Below, piece by piece: positions 23,319 through 30,866 of a stretch of 64,000 bases of DNA. The first letter of the stretch is position 1, and each line of letters opens with the position of its first letter. The notes below the pieces were generated by a model, which made no database searches, was not told the DNA's origin, and was given only the letters and a program-made list of their open reading frames with translations. A program made the position numbers and the translations under genes. The stretch is from positions 372,001-436,000 of the forward strand of contig NZ_AP023420.1 of NCBI RefSeq assembly GCF_018408705.1, given 5' to 3'. This DNA is from Pusillibacter faecalis (lineage in GTDB: Bacteria > Bacillota > Clostridia > Oscillospirales > Oscillospiraceae).

Positions 23319-24062
23319 TCAATCGGCAAAGCCGTTTTCCACATCGGTCTGGTGCATGCCCTTGATGATATAGGCCAGCGTTTGCAGATCGCCACAGAGA
23401 ATATCCTCCTTGCAGTACTGCAGCAGTTCTCCGCTGACGCCGTCAATAGGACGGACGATGCCCTGCCGGTTCACCCAGATGGTGCGATACCCCAGCTGGT
23501 TGCCAGGAATCACGTCATACTTGAAACCAAAGCCTGCATGCATCATCTCATCGGCAGTCAGGCCCAAAAGCTTTTGGGAGAGCAGGAAGCCGCCGTGATT
23601 GGGCTTATAGCAGCCCGCGTCCTCTGCGGTGACAATTCCATCCACCTCAATGCCGGCATTGGACAAGGTCGCGGGAGCGATATCCTTATCTGTGTTGGTC
23701 AGCATGACGCACTTGGTATACTTGCGCAGCTCCTTGATCGCCTCCACCGTGTCGGGGAATGCCTTCCAGTGCGCCATGGACTCAGAGAAGGCAACGCAGT
23801 CCTCCTCGGTAAAATCAAAGCCGAATTCCTGGCAGGTGAGGGCCATGGTATCCTTAAGGACCTGGCGGTAGGGCCGGTAGGTCTTGATGTACTCGAACTG
23901 CACCTCTTCCCAGCGCTGCTGAACCTGATACGGCGTGGCGCTGGTGATGCCCTTGGAGGCCATAAAATCCGAGAAATACTTCCGGATTTCCCCCTCCCAG
24001 TCAATCAGGGTGCCGTATACGTCAAAGGTAATTGCCTTGGGAACCAACCTCTTCTTTTCCAT
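23319..24062 (-). CDS. HAD-superfamily hydrolase (haloacid dehalogenase type II-like)
   Basis: A 247-residue HAD hydrolase. Motif I is FDVYGTLIDWEG (nucleophile and acid Asp), motif II is MLTNTDKD, and motif III/IV contains YKPNHGGF and a GFGFKYDVIPGNQLGYRTIWVNR stretch. The DVYGTL form and the overall pattern are those of L-2-haloacid dehalogenase-like proteins, although many are phosphatases. The canonical final acidic DD pair appears as KYDVIPGN, with one Asp. ATG 24062 has an AAAGGAG SD. It is divergent from the second lysR gene, with overlapping promoters. Confidence 0.85.
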   Translation of the reverse strand: MEKKRLVPKAITFDVYGTLIDWEGEIRKYFSDFMASKGITSATPYQVQQRWEEVQFEYIKTYRPYRQVLKDTMALTCQEFGFDFTEEDCVAFSESMAHWKAFPDTVEAIKELRKYTKCVMLTNTDKDIAPATLSNAGIEVDGIVTAEDAGCYKPNHGGFLLSQKLLGLTADEMMHAGFGFKYDVIPGNQLGYRTIWVNRQGIVRPIDGVSGELLQYCKEDILCGDLQTLAYIIKGMHQTDVENGFAD

Positions 24063-24087
24063 AAAAAGACTCCTTTCCATATTCAGC

Positions 24088-24116
24088 TTGCGCTGGCTAT
24101 GGTGATATTGTATAAT
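24088..24116 (+). promoter_or_regulatory. Predicted promoter of lysR (24192)
   Basis: TTGCGC (24088-24093), 17-bp spacer, perfect TATAAT (24111-24116). Its -10 overlaps the -10 of the opposing HAD promoter. Confidence 0.6.
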
Positions 24117-24135
24117 GGTTTTATATGAAAGTAAA
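24107..24135 (-). promoter_or_regulatory. Predicted promoter of the HAD gene
   Basis: On the minus strand TTTACT (24135-24130) and TACAAT (24112-24107) are 17 bp apart. The two opposing -10 boxes share two bases. Confidence 0.5.
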
Positions 24136-24191
24136 TAAACAAATCATCAGATTTATTTTAAGTAATCCTTAATATAGATGGAGGGTGTGGA

Positions 24192-25073
24192 ATGGAGAAC
24201 TCCAGATACAAGGCATTTGTTGCGTCTGTGGAAACCGGCAGCTTTTCCAAGGCGGCCGAGAAGATCAACTATACCCCCTCCGGCGTGTGCCAGCTGGTCA
24301 ACGCGCTGGAAAAAGAGCTGGGCTTTCCGCTTTTGATCCGGGATAAAAAAGGGGTTCGCCCCACCTCTGATGGGGAGACTGTGCTGCTGGCCGTGCGAGA
24401 CCTGCTGCAGCAGGAGGACCGTCTCAGCCAGATTTCCGCGGAAATCCGAGGACTGAATATCGGCAATATCACCATCAGCGCCTATTCTAGCATCGCCACC
24501 CACTGGCTTCCCTCTGTCATCAAGAATTTTCAGGAGGCCTATCCCCGCATCCATATCCGCATGATGGAGGGAATTCGTCAGGAAAACATCAAATGGCTGG
24601 AGGAAAAGGTGGTGGATCTGGCCTTTTGCAGCTATGAGGAGCCCATGGAGTATGACTGGATTCCCCTGGCGGAGGACCCGATGGTGGCGGTGCTGCCCGC
24701 AGACCACCCGCTGGCCCACAGTCCCTCCTATCCCCTGGCAAACTGCCAGTATGAGAAATTCATCATGCCCGCCCTGGGGCAGGACGACGACGTGACAGCT
24801 CTCTTCCGCCGCCACCATCTCTCTCCTCAAATCGCTTTTACCACGCTTGAAAACTTTGCAGCCACCGCCCTGATTGAGCAAGGCATGGGGATGAGCATTA
24901 TGAACAGCCTCATTACCCAGCGCTGGCAGTTCCATGTCGCCAAGCTCCCCCTCTCTCCGCCTCAGTCCATTACGCTGGGCATTGCACTCCCCTCTTTGCG
25001 TCAGGCGTCTCCCGCCGTCAAGCGCTTTGTTAATTATGCGGTGCAGCGGCTGGACAAGCTATCCGCGCCATAA
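24192..25073 (+). CDS. LysR-family regulator next to the HAD gene
   Basis: A 293-residue LysR regulator with an intact helix-turn-helix (FVASVETGSFSKAAEKINYT) and effector domain. ATG 24192 follows a GGAGGGTGTG SD. It is divergent from the HAD hydrolase gene, which it probably controls together with itself. It is the last gene of the element before the attachment core on the murA N-terminal side. Confidence 0.9.
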   Translation: MENSRYKAFVASVETGSFSKAAEKINYTPSGVCQLVNALEKELGFPLLIRDKKGVRPTSDGETVLLAVRDLLQQEDRLSQISAEIRGLNIGNITISAYSSIATHWLPSVIKNFQEAYPRIHIRMMEGIRQENIKWLEEKVVDLAFCSYEEPMEYDWIPLAEDPMVAVLPADHPLAHSPSYPLANCQYEKFIMPALGQDDDVTALFRRHHLSPQIAFTTLENFAATALIEQGMGMSIMNSLITQRWQFHVAKLPLSPPQSITLGIALPSLRQASPAVKRFVNYAVQRLDKLSAP

Positions 25074-25110
25074 AAGCATCGTGCGCACAGACACTGTGCG
25101 CACGATGCTT
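25074..25110 (+). terminator. Terminator after lysR at the element end
   Basis: A perfect 16-bp stem (AAGCATCGTGCGCACA and complement) with a 5-nt loop right after the lysR stop, followed by CTTCTTCTCTCTTTT. It would stop plus-strand transcripts from running antisense into murA. Confidence 0.85.
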
Positions 25111-25147
25111 CTTCTCTCTTTTCCGTCAGCCGGCAGCCATGGCCCCA

Positions 25148-25504
25148 TCACGCTTCGCACCCACCAGGGTAGCTGATCTCCGCCCGGCCGCACCGGGCCA
25201 AGATTGCCCCCAGGAAAATGGCAGAGGAGCGCATCTCCCGCATCAGCGTGTCCGAGATTGCACAGCTGCTGAGCTGCGCGGCGTTTACCGTCAGCTTCTC
25301 CGCCTCCCAGTGGGCGTCGCAGCCAAGGGTCTGTAAAATCCGCACCGAGGCATCCACGTCCTTCAGCCGGGGGCAATTTTTCAGTTCCACAGCGTCCCCC
25401 GTCAGCAGTGTGGCCGCCAGGATCGGCAGCACACTGTTTTTCGCCCCTTGTATCTGTACCTCGCCGTCCAAATGCCTGCCGCCTTTCAACAAAAGCTGGC
25501 TCAT
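25148..25504 (-). CDS. murA: murA, N-terminal part (118 codons, truncated by the element)
   Basis: Encodes MSQLLLKGG, then the Lys/Asn substrate motif GAKNSVLP near residue 20, and continues to EISYPGGC, where Cys116 is the catalytic residue. Two codons later (EA) it meets a stop made by element DNA. The ATG at 25504 has a GGAGGGAG SD and follows murG by 65 bp. In this state it would yield a 118-residue fragment that lacks most of domain II and cannot work alone. It joins in frame with 15212-16126 if the element is removed. Confidence 0.93.
   Translation of the reverse strand: MSQLLLKGGRHLDGEVQIQGAKNSVLPILAATLLTGDAVELKNCPRLKDVDASVRILQTLGCDAHWEAEKLTVNAAQLSSCAISDTLMREMRSSAIFLGAILARCGRAEISYPGGCEA
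25158..25165 (-). repeat. murA: Attachment core at the murA N-terminal side
   Basis: GGTGGGTG on the minus strand, identical to 16119-16126. Beyond the core the two sides still agree at GAA two bases further on. Confidence 0.85.
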
Positions 25505-25569
25505 ACATGTCTCCCTCCGCTTCCAAGAATGAATCAACGCTCCATCCTATGGAAAACGCAGGAGACTGG

Positions 25570-26706
25570 TTACTTGATGATTTCAAGCACCGTCTGCCAA
25601 ATTCGCTCGCCGGCATCCCGAATTCCCAGCGACAGCATGGACCGCTCCATTTCTGCCCGGCGCTCCTCATCCCGCAGAATACCGCTGGCCGCCTGGAACA
25701 GTGCCTGACCGGAACACTCCCGCTCCAGCAGCACCACCGCACCGCCCGACTCCTCCAGCGCCCTGGCATTTTTCTCCTGGTGGTTGTTGGTGACATAGGG
25801 GGATGGGACCATCAGCGCCGGCACCCCCAGCGCTGTCAGCTCGCTGATCGTAGACGCTCCCGCACGGCAAATCACCAGGTCCGCCGCTCGGCAGACCCGG
25901 GCCATATCGTAAATATATTCCCGCACATCCAGCGCCGGGTGCTCCGACAATACTACACCACGCTCTTTCAGCGCGTGCTTCAGGGCGGTCAAATTCCCGC
26001 TCCCAGCCGCGTGGATATGGTGAAAGGGCTCCTTTGCTGCCTCCAGAGCCAAAAAGTCTACCATCTGCTGGTTCATGCCAGAGGCTCCCAGAGACCCCCA
26101 GAAGGAGACCACCAGCGGCCGGCCGTCATTCACGCCCAATTGTTCCTTGGCCTGCGCCTTGGTGAGGGCGAAAAAGTCCTCCCGTACCGGTGTGCCAGTC
26201 ACTGCCACTTTCTGAGGGTGCTTATAGTACTTCCGGCAGGATTCGAAGCCCACCATAATCCGGTTCGCGAAGGGCTCCAGCATTTCTGTAGTCAATCCAG
26301 GCACCATGTTGGACTCATGGACCGCGGTGGGAATTCCCGCTTTGGCCGCCGCCTTTACCAGTGGAAAGGAAGCGTAGCCTCCAGTCCCGATTACCACATC
26401 GGGCTGAAATTCCCGAAGGATTGCCCGGGCTTCCCGGGGGGAGCGCAGCAGATTGCAGGCGGAAATCAGGTTATGTTTGATCTCATGGGGCTTGAAGGAG
26501 CGGTGAAAGCTGGAGATGTGAACGGTCCGAAAGTGATACCCCGCCTTTGGCACCAGGTCCTTTTCCAGGCCCCGTTCCGCTCCCACGAAGAGAATCTCCA
26601 CAGTCGGCTCTTTTTCCCGCGCCAGCTGTGCCAGGGCAATGGCCGGGTTGATGTGTCCTGCTGTTCCGCCACAGGTAAATATCATTTTATGCAATTTCTT
26701 TTCCAT
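25570..26706 (-). CDS. murG: UDP-GlcNAc:undecaprenyl-PP-MurNAc-pentapeptide transferase MurG
   Basis: A 378-residue GT-B glycosyltransferase that converts lipid I to lipid II on the inner face of the membrane. The N-terminal FTCGGTAGHINPAIAL loop and the C-terminal GASTISELTALGVPALMVPSP donor-site motif are both present. ATG 26706 has a GGGAGAG SD. The gene stands between ftsW and the first part of murA in the dcw cluster. Confidence 0.97.
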   Translation of the reverse strand: MEKKLHKMIFTCGGTAGHINPAIALAQLAREKEPTVEILFVGAERGLEKDLVPKAGYHFRTVHISSFHRSFKPHEIKHNLISACNLLRSPREARAILREFQPDVVIGTGGYASFPLVKAAAKAGIPTAVHESNMVPGLTTEMLEPFANRIMVGFESCRKYYKHPQKVAVTGTPVREDFFALTKAQAKEQLGVNDGRPLVVSFWGSLGASGMNQQMVDFLALEAAKEPFHHIHAAGSGNLTALKHALKERGVVLSEHPALDVREYIYDMARVCRAADLVICRAGASTISELTALGVPALMVPSPYVTNNHQEKNARALEESGGAVVLLERECSGQALFQAASGILRDEERRAEMERSMLSLGIRDAGERIWQTVLEIIK

Positions 26707-26762
26707 ACCAATTCTCTCCCTGCCAAAATAATGGTGCTCTCAGCGCGGTGCCGCAACGGCGT

Positions 26763-26817
26763 TCAGGCTGCCGGGAGATTCCCTCCCGACAGCCTGACTG
26801 GGGGGAACACTCCCCCC
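26763..26817 (-). repeat. Two tandem hairpins between ftsW and murG
   Basis: First hairpin: 15-bp arms with one mismatch (26763-26777 with 26783-26797). Second: GGGGGG (26800-26805) and CCCCCC (26812-26817) around AACACT. Neither has a good T-run on the minus strand, so they look more like pausing or processing structures than terminators. Confidence 0.5.
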
Positions 26818-26823
26818 GCTCTT

Positions 26824-28074
26824 CTATCCTGCCCTTGTCGGACGCATCTGCCTGGATACCGACAGGACAATTCCCATCTCCGCCAGCTGAATGGACAGCG
26901 CGGTACCGCCATAGCTGAAAAAGGGTAGGGAGATTCCCGTGGTGGGCAGTAGTCCCGTCACCACACCAATATTCAAAAAGGTCTGCATAGCCACCAGTGT
27001 GGTAATACCAACCACCAGAAGACTTCCAAACCGGTCGCGCGCGTGCAGGGCGATCCAGTAACCCCGGAGAATCAGCGCCGCAAACAACAACATGATGATG
27101 CTGGCGCCAATCAGTCCCAGCTCCTCACAGATAATCGCGAAAATAAAATCATTGTGTTCCTCGGGCAGGTAGAGGAATTTTTGTCGGCTTTTGCCCAAGC
27201 CTACACCCCACAGCCCTCCGGAGCCGATGGTAATCAGGCTCTGGGATAGCTGCCAGCCCGCTCCCTGGGCATCCGCCCACGGGTTCAGCCAGTAAGTGAT
27301 CCGAGAGGTATTGTAGCCGATGACAAACAACACCAGATACATCGCGGCACCGGCAGCGCCAACGGCACCGATGACCCAGGCCCAATTGATACCTCCCACC
27401 AGCATCAGCGCAGCCCCTACGCCCATGATCAAAATGGCGCCAGAGAGATGTGGTTCCAAGCCCACCAGACCTCCCAGCACCACCAGCCAGATGGCATAGG
27501 GCAGAATCCCATAGCGAAAGCTACGCATCTGGTCCTTTTTCTTGGAAATACTGTCGGAGAAATAAATCACCACCGCCACTTTCGCAATCTCCGATGGTTG
27601 GAAGGTGAACAAATCGCCAATTCCCAGCCAGCGAGTGGCATTATTGCGGGTCACTGCCAGAGGGTTGCCGGGAATAATGACCAATACCAGCAAAATGATG
27701 GAGAGGTATAGCAAAAATTTTGCAACGCCCCGGAAGCGCTGGTAATTGATCTTGCCGATGAAAAACATGGCCGCCACCCCCATGACGGCAAAGACGCCCT
27801 GACGCACAAAGTAGTAGGTTGGGTCGTTGTTTTTCGTGGTATAGTAGGCGGAGGGAAAGCTGGCGGAGAGCAGCATCACAAGGCCTACCGCCGTCAGCAA
27901 CAGCACCAACAGGCAAAAAGGCAGATCAATGGGACCCTTTGCCAGTTCCCGGCTCTCTTGCTCCTTTTCCCGACGCCGCTGGAGCATCTCCCGTCGGGCC
28001 TCCTCTTGGCGCCGGCGCTCTTCATAGCGGCTCAGCGCCTGCCGCTGGTTGTATGTTCTGCGCTGCTGGCTCAT
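26824..28074 (-). CDS. ftsW: Peptidoglycan polymerase FtsW (SEDS family)
   Basis: A 416-residue SEDS protein with a long charged cytoplasmic N-terminus (about 48 residues rich in Arg and Glu) followed by about ten transmembrane segments. The LPEEHNDFIFAIICEELG loop and the C-terminal GVVTGLLPTTGISLPFFSYGGT motif are diagnostic. It polymerises glycan strands from lipid II together with its cognate class B PBP. SpoVE is an alternative name, since spore-formers may have both. ATG 28074 has a GGAGGGAAG SD. Confidence 0.94.
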   Translation of the reverse strand: MSQQRRTYNQRQALSRYEERRRQEEARREMLQRRREKEQESRELAKGPIDLPFCLLVLLLTAVGLVMLLSASFPSAYYTTKNNDPTYYFVRQGVFAVMGVAAMFFIGKINYQRFRGVAKFLLYLSIILLVLVIIPGNPLAVTRNNATRWLGIGDLFTFQPSEIAKVAVVIYFSDSISKKKDQMRSFRYGILPYAIWLVVLGGLVGLEPHLSGAILIMGVGAALMLVGGINWAWVIGAVGAAGAAMYLVLFVIGYNTSRITYWLNPWADAQGAGWQLSQSLITIGSGGLWGVGLGKSRQKFLYLPEEHNDFIFAIICEELGLIGASIIMLLFAALILRGYWIALHARDRFGSLLVVGITTLVAMQTFLNIGVVTGLLPTTGISLPFFSYGGTALSIQLAEMGIVLSVSRQMRPTRAG

Positions 28075-28111
28075 GGCTTCCCTCCTCCCGGTCAGATTCC
28101 TGCCCAGCCTA

Positions 28112-29098
28112 TCAATATCTCGCCCGCACCCCTAGGTACGCCAGCACACAGCACACAGCCGTAATACCGGAAAACACCACTACTAGCTTTGTCTCGCTCC
28201 ACCCGGATAGCTCCAAATGGTGATGCAGCGGTGCCATTTTGAAAAAGCGCTTGCCGTGGGTCGCTTTGAAATAGGCCACCTGAATGATATCCGATAGCGT
28301 CTCCGCAATATAGACGACGCCCACCGGAATCAGGATCAGCGGCGTGCCAAAGGTAAAGCCCAGTGCCGCCACCGCTCCGCCGAGAAACAGGCTTCCTGTG
28401 TCTCCCATAAAGACCTTGGCAGGATGATGGTTATACAGGAAAAAGGCCATAAGGCCACCCGCCATTGCCGCCGGGAACAGTGCCTGCATCCCATGCTCGC
28501 TCCACAGTACGCCCGTCACTGTAAAGAATACCATGACGACAAAGGTCACTCCTGTTGCCAGACCATCCACACCGTCTGTCAGGTTCACGGCGTTGACACA
28601 GCCCACAATGACAAAGGCCGCGAAAATCAGGTAGAGAATCCAATTCAGCGTAAAGGCAACGTTGAAAAAGGGCACATAGAGCTCATTGCTCAGCAATCCC
28701 TCATAGCGCATCAGGCTCAAAAAGAGAACCGCCGCCGCAAGCTGCAAAATAAATTTCTGTTTGGCCGTCAACCCCTCGTTCTGATGCTGGCGTACCTTGC
28801 GGTAGTCATCCACAAAACCGATCATGCCAAACACCAAGGCAAAGAGATAAATATACAGATGGGTGAATTGCCCCTCCAACATATATCCCCAGCCCAAGAT
28901 AAAAATCGTGATTCCAACACCCAGGATGAACATGACGCCGCCCATGGTCGGAGTTCCCGCCTTTGATTTGTGCCAGGTTGGACCGTCTGCACGAATCTCC
29001 TGTCCCGCCTTAAGCTTGCGCAGCTCTGCCAGTACAAACCGTCCAATCACCAATGTCAGTACAAAGCTGACCGCAAACGCCAGCAATATGATTTCCAT
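28112..29098 (-). CDS. mraY: Phospho-MurNAc-pentapeptide transferase MraY
   Basis: A 328-residue membrane enzyme that makes lipid I. The cytoplasmic loop residues are present: KAGTPTMGG near residue 47, DDYRKV near 97, NLTDGVDGLA near 172 and the HHHLELSGW histidine motif near 290. About ten transmembrane segments. ATG 29098 has a GGGAGAGAG SD. It follows murE after a 203-bp gap in which murF would often be found. Confidence 0.97.
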   Translation of the reverse strand: MEIILLAFAVSFVLTLVIGRFVLAELRKLKAGQEIRADGPTWHKSKAGTPTMGGVMFILGVGITIFILGWGYMLEGQFTHLYIYLFALVFGMIGFVDDYRKVRQHQNEGLTAKQKFILQLAAAVLFLSLMRYEGLLSNELYVPFFNVAFTLNWILYLIFAAFVIVGCVNAVNLTDGVDGLATGVTFVVMVFFTVTGVLWSEHGMQALFPAAMAGGLMAFFLYNHHPAKVFMGDTGSLFLGGAVAALGFTFGTPLILIPVGVVYIAETLSDIIQVAYFKATHGKRFFKMAPLHHHLELSGWSETKLVVVFSGITAVCCVLAYLGVRARY

Positions 29099-29150
29099 AG
29101 CTCTCTCCCTTTCGTATGTCCAGATGGCGCGGCTGTGCCATTTGCCGTGG

Positions 29151-29349
29151 TTTCCCGTTCATCCATATGACACTGCTAAGGCCCCGCAAAATTCCGAGGG
29201 TTGCGGGGACACTGCATATGACTCGAATGGCGCAGAATGAATCCAACCAATTTCCAGGCCCTAGCCGTTGCCAAAATCTTGAATGCCGGGCTCCCAGTGA
29301 TTCATGTCTGTGCCTTCAAATACTCCGCCACAATTTCCCGTTCATCCAT
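29151..29349. repeat. 16-bp direct repeat at the murE 3' end
   Basis: TTTCCCGTTCATCCAT occurs at 29151-29166 (between mraY and murE) and at 29334-29349 (inside the murE 3' end), 183 bp apart. A further CTGTGCC is shared a little beyond. The 29099-29301 gap otherwise holds an 8-bp stem (29182-29189 with 29201-29208) and no gene. Confidence 0.55.
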
Positions 29350-30750
29350 GTGGTGCTTGACATGGTCGATCTCCTGGTAGGTCTCGTGGCCCTTGCCGCA
29401 CAGAACGATGACATCCCCTGTCAGGGCGTGGTCCAGACAGTAGTGAATCGCCTCCACTCGGTCCTCCACCACCACATAGGGCGTGTCGCTCCCCGCAAGA
29501 CCCGGCAGGATGTCGGCAATGATATCGCCAGGCCGTTCTGTCCGCGGATTATCCGTTGTAACCACCAGAAAATCTGCGGACCGGGCGGCTGCCCGCCCCA
29601 TCTTGGGCCGTTTCGTTTTATCCCTGTCACCGCCGCAGCCAAACAGGGCAATGGTCCGCCCCTTTGCAAACCCCCGCACCGACGAGAGCACATTGGTCAA
29701 ACTGTCCGGACTATGGGCATAGTCAATCAGGACCGTATAATCCTTTCCTGGGGTGGGAACCACCTCCACCCGCCCCTTCACGTGAGGGACCTTTGCCAGA
29801 ATCCCGGCGCTCTGCCCAATGGGGACTCCCAGCTGCAGAGCCGCTCCCAGCACATCCAGAGTATTATATACCATGAATCCGCCAGGAATGTTGACCTGGA
29901 CCGGAACTTTTTCGCTCTCTGTCACCGCACGGAAGGCCACGTGGTCCGCGCTCAGGCAAACCCCCTCAGCCCGCAGGTCGGCCCGCTCCTGCTCCGCATA
30001 GGTATAAACCCGGCAGGTCGCGCGCCGCAGCAGCCGCTCCGTCCAGGGATCGTCGGCGTTTACAACGCCCACGTCACAGGCTTGGAACAGCAGCGCCTTG
30101 GCATCACAGTATTCCTCCATGGTTTTGTGAAAGTCCAGATGATCCTGGGTCAGATTGGTGAAGATGCCCACTGCGTAGTGGATACCGTATACCCGGTCCA
30201 GCGCCAGGGCATGGGAGGAGACCTCCATCACCACATGGGTGCATCCTGCATCCCGCATCCGTGCCAGCAGCCCCTGCAGCGCAAAGGACTCCGGCGTGGT
30301 CCGCTCCGTGGGCAGGACCTCCTCTCCAATCATATTCTGATTGGTGCCGATCAATCCCACCTTGGCGCCGCGGGCCTGCTCCAAAATGGACTTGAGAAGA
30401 TAAGTGGTGGTCGTCTTGCCGTTGGTGCCGGTGACGCCAATCATCGTCATATCCGCCGCAGGATGCCCGTAAAAATTTGCCCCCAGCACCGCCAGAGACC
30501 GGCGGGAATCCCTCACCTGGATATAGGGAATAGATTCCTTTGGCGGCCGCTCACACAGCACCGCCGCGGCTCCAGCCTCCACGGCCTTTCCGATAAAGGT
30601 GTGACCGTCTGTGGCGAAGCCAGCCATGGCCACAAAAAGGTCCCCGGGCTGGGTGGTTCGGGAGTCATAGCTGACCTGCCGAATCTCCAAATCCAAATCC
30701 GCTGTGGCAAATATGACAGGGATTCCCTGTAAGAGTTCTCTGAGCTTCAT
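29302..30750 (-). CDS. murE: UDP-MurNAc-tripeptide synthetase MurE, DAP type
   Basis: A 482-residue Mur ligase that adds the third amino acid to UDP-MurNAc-Ala-Glu. Walker A is GVTGTNGKTTTTYLL; the SSHALALDR motif and the C-terminal DNPRTERP motif are visible. DNPR is the specificity motif for meso-diaminopimelate, so the wall is of the DAP type. ATG 30750 follows GGAAAGGAAC. The partner ligases murC, murD and murF are not in the window. Confidence 0.96.
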   Translation of the reverse strand: MKLRELLQGIPVIFATADLDLEIRQVSYDSRTTQPGDLFVAMAGFATDGHTFIGKAVEAGAAAVLCERPPKESIPYIQVRDSRRSLAVLGANFYGHPAADMTMIGVTGTNGKTTTTYLLKSILEQARGAKVGLIGTNQNMIGEEVLPTERTTPESFALQGLLARMRDAGCTHVVMEVSSHALALDRVYGIHYAVGIFTNLTQDHLDFHKTMEEYCDAKALLFQACDVGVVNADDPWTERLLRRATCRVYTYAEQERADLRAEGVCLSADHVAFRAVTESEKVPVQVNIPGGFMVYNTLDVLGAALQLGVPIGQSAGILAKVPHVKGRVEVVPTPGKDYTVLIDYAHSPDSLTNVLSSVRGFAKGRTIALFGCGGDRDKTKRPKMGRAAARSADFLVVTTDNPRTERPGDIIADILPGLAGSDTPYVVVEDRVEAIHYCLDHALTGDVIVLCGKGHETYQEIDHVKHHMDEREIVAEYLKAQT

Positions 30751-30866
30751 GAAATTCGTTCCTTTCCTGATATCCGGCGCACAAGCCGCCATTGGTTATT
30801 ATAGGCAGCTGAAAACGCCGCGTATACAGAGAATGGTGCCGGAAACCATACAGAACCTGCTATTTG

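Larger units (their letters stand above)
16119..25165 (-). mobile_element. 9,039-bp serine-recombinase element inserted in murA
   Basis: The two parts of a single murA gene lie 9 kb apart on the same strand, in the same orientation and frame, and each ends at the same 8-bp core GGTGGGTG (16119-16126 and 25158-25165). Recombination between the cores would release a 9,039-bp circle and restore an in-frame 417-codon murA. The element carries its own large serine recombinase at one end, a 65-residue ORF before it, and a cargo of M24 protein, SSS symporter with small partner, alpha-beta barrel protein, B3/B4 protein, HAD hydrolase and two LysR regulators. No conjugation, replication or phage structural genes are present, so it is a small integrative element, not a prophage or ICE. 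Confidence 0.9.

Noticed and set aside
16119..25165. The possibility that the murA split is an assembly or window artefact
   Set aside because: Both parts are on the same strand and frame, share an 8-bp core, and a serine recombinase ends exactly at one core. This is the signature of site-specific insertion. Misassembly would not create it, although read-level proof is not available here.
16119..25165. A prophage or conjugative element
   Set aside because: No capsid, tail, lysis, relaxase, replication or type IV secretion gene is present in the 9 kb.
25059..25796. A 245-codon open frame across the murA N-terminal part and murG end
   Set aside because: It is the shadow of murG and murA in another frame. 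Its last 32 codons matter only as the predicted extension of the recombinase in the excised circle.
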